Part shown: piece by piece, positions 61,266 to 64,000 of the stretch
Position numbering within the stretch: the stretch's first letter is position 1
Layout: each line of letters opens with the position of its first letter
DNA from: Ruminococcus sp.
GTDB taxonomy: Bacteria > Bacillota > Clostridia > Oscillospirales > Ruminococcaceae
Assembly: GCF_017549005.1 (NCBI RefSeq)
Contig: NZ_JAFYYT010000008.1
Location: forward strand, 1 to 64,000
Reading direction: 5' to 3'
DNA: 64,000 bases
Position numbers and translations under genes: made by a program
Notes under the pieces: model-generated
What the model saw: only the letters and a program-made list of their open reading frames with translations
Database searches by the model: none
What the model was told of the DNA's origin: nothing

Positions 61266-61976
61266 TTGAAAAGCAGATTTTTGCGCGGAATGTCCCACGG
61301 TATCCCTATTTGTCTGGGATATCTTTCAGTTTCTTTCGGATTCGGCATCCTTGCGGTCAACAAGGCAGGACTTTCCGTATTTCAGGCTTCGGTCATATCC
61401 GCAACTAACCTTACTTCCGCAGGGCAGAAGGCAGGTCTTGACGTTATTGCGGCAGGCGGAGCTATCATTGAAATGATACTGCTCCAGCTGACTATCAATA
61501 TCCGCTACTCCCTTATGGCGCTTTCACTTTCGCAGAAGCTTGACAGGTACTTTACTACGCCCCACAGGCTTCTCGCCTCATACGGCATTACAGACGAGAT
61601 ATTCGCTGTCTGCTCGGCGCAGAAAGAGCCTCTTACCCCTGCGTATATGTACGGAATGATATTCATTTCCGCCGCAGGCTGGATAACGGGAACAGCTCTC
61701 GGAGCAGCGGCAGGTGAGCTTCTTCCCGCGTCTGTGAGCATGGCTATGGAGATAGTTCTGTACGGAATGTTCATAGCTATCGTCATTCCGCCTGCAAAAA
61801 AACAGCACGGAGTGCTCTTTGCGGCAGTTATCGCAGCTGCTCTCAGCGTTATGTTCAGGTATGCGCTGCCTGTGATAAGCGAAGGATTTGCTATTATTAT
61901 TTCCGCGATCGCAGCTTCAATGCTTGCGGCTCTCATATTCCCCGTCAAGGACGGAGAGGAGGGAGCTGCACAGTGA
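61266..61976 (+). CDS. azlC: AzlC-type branched-chain amino acid exporter, large subunit
   Basis: The 236-residue membrane protein starts at a TTG, with CGGAGG 6 bases upstream. It has an AzlC N-terminus (GIPICLGYLSVSFGFGILAVNKAGLSVFQA) and LQLTINIRYSLMALSLSQKL, with seven or eight membrane segments. AzlCD pairs export branched-chain or other neutral amino acids. The stop overlaps the azlD start by four bases. Confidence 0.9.
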   Translation: MKSRFLRGMSHGIPICLGYLSVSFGFGILAVNKAGLSVFQASVISATNLTSAGQKAGLDVIAAGGAIIEMILLQLTINIRYSLMALSLSQKLDRYFTTPHRLLASYGITDEIFAVCSAQKEPLTPAYMYGMIFISAAGWITGTALGAAAGELLPASVSMAMEIVLYGMFIAIVIPPAKKQHGVLFAAVIAAALSVMFRYALPVISEGFAIIISAIAASMLAALIFPVKDGEEGAAQ

Positions 61977-62272
61977 GTTTAGCTGTATATATCGCCGTTA
62001 TGGCAGGCGTGACCTACCTCATAAGAATGATACCTTTCACTTTCTTCCGGAAAAAGATAAAGTCCCGTTTTTTCAGGAGCTTTCTGTACTATATCCCCTA
62101 TGCGGTGCTTTCCGCGATGACTATCCCCGCAATTTTCTACACCACCCATAATATGTGGACAGCCGCGGCAGGCACGGCAGTTGCTCTGCTGCTCGCATTC
62201 TTTGAGATGCCGCTGATAGTTGTTGCTCTTGCAGCTTCGGGAGCGGCTTTCCTGCTAAGTCTTTTCATGTGA
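61973..62272 (+). CDS. azlD: AzlD-type branched-chain amino acid exporter, small subunit
   Basis: A 99-residue protein with a GTG start overlapping the azlC stop (GTGA). It has three or four membrane helices and the AzlD motif VTYLIRMIPFTFFRKKIKSRF. It is needed together with AzlC to form the exporter. Confidence 0.88.
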   Translation: MSLAVYIAVMAGVTYLIRMIPFTFFRKKIKSRFFRSFLYYIPYAVLSAMTIPAIFYTTHNMWTAAAGTAVALLLAFFEMPLIVVALAASGAAFLLSLFM

Positions 62273-62285
62273 AAGGAGCCTGACT

Positions 62286-62771
62286 ATGCTGAAAAAGATA
62301 CTCAGCAGCGAAGCCTGTGCGAAATGCAGGCTGTGCTGTATCTTCGACCGCTACGACGTATGGGAGACTCCCGTATTTACTGCGGAGCTCTGCGAAAAAA
62401 TAAAAGCCGCCCGTCCTGAGGTGCAGTTTGTCACCAAGGACGGCGGCTATATATTCAGAGTGGGCGAGCTCAGGGGCGACGAGCTGTTCTCATGCCCTGC
62501 GCTCACGGAAAACGGCTGTATGCTGGGCGACGAGAAGCCCTTCGACTGCCGCATATGGCCCTATCGTATCATGGAAGTGGGCGGCAGGCGAGCCATAACC
62601 TTTGCTTCCATATGCGACGAGCTGTACCACCGCCCTCTGTCGGAGCTCGTTGGACTGCTGAAGGACGGGCTTGCAGATAAGATATTCGCCTATGCAGACG
62701 AGCACCCCGAGATAGTAAAGCCCTATTACGAGGGATATCCCGTGCTTCTTTTTGAGAGGAAACCGCTCTGA
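62286..62771 (+). CDS. YkgJ-family cysteine cluster protein
   Basis: The 161-residue protein has the Cys cluster of the YkgJ (CxxCxxCC) family: CAKCRLCC near residue 11, CPALTENGCMLG near 80 and FDCRIWPYR near 95. These bind zinc or an iron-sulfur cluster; the cellular role is not established. It begins 13 bases after azlD, with AAAGGAG upstream, so it may be co-transcribed. Confidence 0.82.
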   Translation: MLKKILSSEACAKCRLCCIFDRYDVWETPVFTAELCEKIKAARPEVQFVTKDGGYIFRVGELRGDELFSCPALTENGCMLGDEKPFDCRIWPYRIMEVGGRRAITFASICDELYHRPLSELVGLLKDGLADKIFAYADEHPEIVKPYYEGYPVLLFERKPL

Positions 62772-62807
62772 GCATTTCAAAAGCGGGTGCTTTTATCACC
62801 TTAACGC

Positions 62808-63698
62808 TTACGTTTTATCCTGGTTGACGGAGAAAATATCCGCAACTTCAGTAAGGGTTATGTATGCAAGAGGGTCTATTTTCTGCACTATATCCTTCAT
62901 TTTCATGACCTGGAAACGGTTCACCACAAAATACAGAACCGTGCGTTCCTCTCCCGAATAGCCGCCGACTGCCTTAATGAGCGTCATTCCGCAGCCGAAC
63001 TGCGCCATAAGCTCCTTTTTTATTTTGTCGGGACAGGCTGTTATTATCATCGCCGCCTTTTCACGCTGAAGTCCGTCTACTATATAATCCACGGTTTTCA
63101 GCGCCGCTCCGTAGGTCACTATGGAGTAAAGGGGCAGTATCCAGCTGTGTATGACAGCTCCGCAGATGATATAAAGTATGACGTTGTAGACCATGACAAA
63201 CGTGCCGACGGACAGTCCGAGGCGCTTGGCAAATATTACCGCCATTACTTCCATGCCGTCCATAGCTCCGCCGAAGCGTATGGCAAGACCGCTGCCGACG
63301 CCCGATATCACGCCGCCGAACAGAGCGCACAGCAGCAGGTCCGTACCTGCAAGCGGTGAGGCTATGCTCACATCTATGGGCAGAACATCAGTGATCAACC
63401 ACGACATCATCGAGTATACGGCTACGGTATATATCGCCGACACGGTAAAGCTCAGTCCCTGCTTTTTAAGTCCGTACAGAAACAGCGGTATATTGAGGAC
63501 TATCAGGAACACAGACAGCGAAAGCGCTTCGGGCGTTACCTGAGCCAGCAGCATGGAAGTTCCCGAAATTCCGCTGTCATAGAGCTTTACAGGCATAAGG
63601 AACAGGGTTATGCCGAAAGCGTTGACCGCTCCTGCCACTGTCAGCATGAAAAATCTGAACGGACTTATTTCCTTTATGGCTTCAAGTATTTTCTTCAT
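62808..63698 (-). CDS. YitT-family membrane protein
   Basis: The 296-residue protein has five or six membrane helices (residues 10-190, YitT/DUF161 repeats; GISGTSMLLAQV and FGGAMDGMEVMAVIFAKRLGLSVG) and a soluble C-terminal DUF2179 domain (residues about 215-290; GYSGEERTVLYFVVNRFQVMKMKDIVQKIDP). Its function is not known; related proteins are induced by stress in Bacillus. It is convergent with the YkgJ-type gene. The end of the gene abuts it with no clear terminator. Confidence 0.85.
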   Translation of the reverse strand: MKKILEAIKEISPFRFFMLTVAGAVNAFGITLFLMPVKLYDSGISGTSMLLAQVTPEALSLSVFLIVLNIPLFLYGLKKQGLSFTVSAIYTVAVYSMMSWLITDVLPIDVSIASPLAGTDLLLCALFGGVISGVGSGLAIRFGGAMDGMEVMAVIFAKRLGLSVGTFVMVYNVILYIICGAVIHSWILPLYSIVTYGAALKTVDYIVDGLQREKAAMIITACPDKIKKELMAQFGCGMTLIKAVGGYSGEERTVLYFVVNRFQVMKMKDIVQKIDPLAYITLTEVADIFSVNQDKT

Positions 63699-63726
63699 AA
63701 GAGCTCCCTTTTGCTTGATCTTTATA

Positions 63727-63761
63727 AAAAAGAGGCACTTTCATTCTGAAAATGCCTCTTT
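63727..63761 (-). terminator. Terminator of the small helical protein gene
   Basis: On the minus strand GCAAAGAGGCATTTTC pairs with GAAAGTGCCTCTTT (one mismatch), followed by TTTTATAAAG, seven bases past the stop. Confidence 0.85.
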
Positions 63762-63767
63762 GCACGA

Positions 63768-63986
63768 TCACTTCTTGATCTTCTCGACAATGTCGCCGAC
63801 CTTGTCCTTGACCTTTTCAATATTCTCCTTGGTAGCCACCTTGCTGACCATTTCCTTTGCTTTTTCAAGATTGTCCTTGGTTGCTACCTTTGAAACTGTC
63901 TTTTCGATCTTCTCATCGGGAAGGTCTATGCCTGTTTTTTTCTCAACAAATTCTACAGCTTCTTTTACACCTTTTTTGATCTCCAT
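63768..63986 (-). CDS. Small amphipathic-helical repeat protein, unknown
   Basis: The 72-residue protein starts at the ATG at 63986, with AGAAGG upstream. The composition is mostly Lys, Glu, Val, Ile. It contains two near-identical units (KTVSKVATKDNLEKAKEM and EMVSKVATKENIEKVKDK, about 18 residues apart), so it should form a long amphipathic helix or helical hairpin. It has a terminator of its own. Similar short Lys/Glu repeats occur in stress or envelope-associated proteins, but no family is assigned. Confidence 0.7.
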   Translation of the reverse strand: MEIKKGVKEAVEFVEKKTGIDLPDEKIEKTVSKVATKDNLEKAKEMVSKVATKENIEKVKDKVGDIVEKIKK

Positions 63987-64000
63987 AGGGGATACCTTCT

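Overview
The window looks like chromosome of a cellulosome-type Ruminococcus or a close Clostridia relative. Two secreted proteins end in type I dockerins. Promoters are strong sigma-A type (TTGACx-17-TATAAT), ribosome sites are AAGGAGG-like, and the ffs-TPR-dnaX-ebfC-recR order is typical of Firmicutes. The genus is inferred from these traits, not from a marker gene.

Layout. 0-1.4 kb: the 5' part of a zinc-ribbon protein that runs off the left edge, then tRNA-Thr(CGU) and a broken tRNA copy. 1.4-6.2 kb: a U32-like protein, an AraC regulator and an ABC-2 exporter (ATPase plus two permeases). 6.2-8.9 kb: McrB with an McrC that lacks its nuclease half. 9-12.7 kb: an adenylate-forming ligase and an SGNH-esterase/dockerin protein in one operon. 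13.6-16.2 kb: an agrB-agrA-agrC quorum-sensing operon with no agrD beside it, divergent from a BspA-type leucine-rich-repeat/dockerin protein. 19.4-28.3 kb: an orphan sugar-binding lipoprotein, an ABC-F ATPase, a GT2-GtrA glycosyltransferase, a YfhO membrane protein, and an Imm70-like/barstar-like immunity pair. 28.4-29.3 kb: an unlinked AgrD peptide gene followed by a long non-coding stretch with two terminators. 29.4-32.1 kb: a P-type Ca2+ ATPase.

32.2-42.5 kb is an AT-richer foreign island. It has a large serine recombinase with TnpW, a divergent XRE regulator, and then a one-direction cargo block. The cargo is a small membrane protein, an HTH-PIN-ankyrin protein, a radical SAM/SPASM protein, a NERD-nuclease membrane protein, a P-loop kinase/HAD phosphatase/UPRT-like fusion, a paralogue of the small membrane protein, and two small acidic proteins. 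A phased six-copy TGTTGC array lies upstream of the HTH-PIN-ankyrin gene. This combination is my best candidate for an undescribed system, probably RNA- or nucleotide-centred conflict or repair.

42.6-57.3 kb: a nucleotide-sugar epimerase/dehydratase, a GT1 glycosyltransferase, a GNAT acetyltransferase, a heptad-repeat protein plus MMPL exporter controlled by a divergent TetR regulator (three operators and a structured leader), a MATE exporter, murA, and cyclophilin-type proteins. 57.4-64 kb: SRP RNA, a TPR protein, dnaX, ebfC, recR, azlCD, a YkgJ-type protein, a YitT protein and a small helical protein.

Several parts may work together. AgrB (16 kb) could process the AgrD at 28.5 kb, and AgrC/AgrA would then respond. 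The AgrA target could be the divergent LRR-dockerin promoter. All functional statements rest on motifs read by eye; no database search was run.
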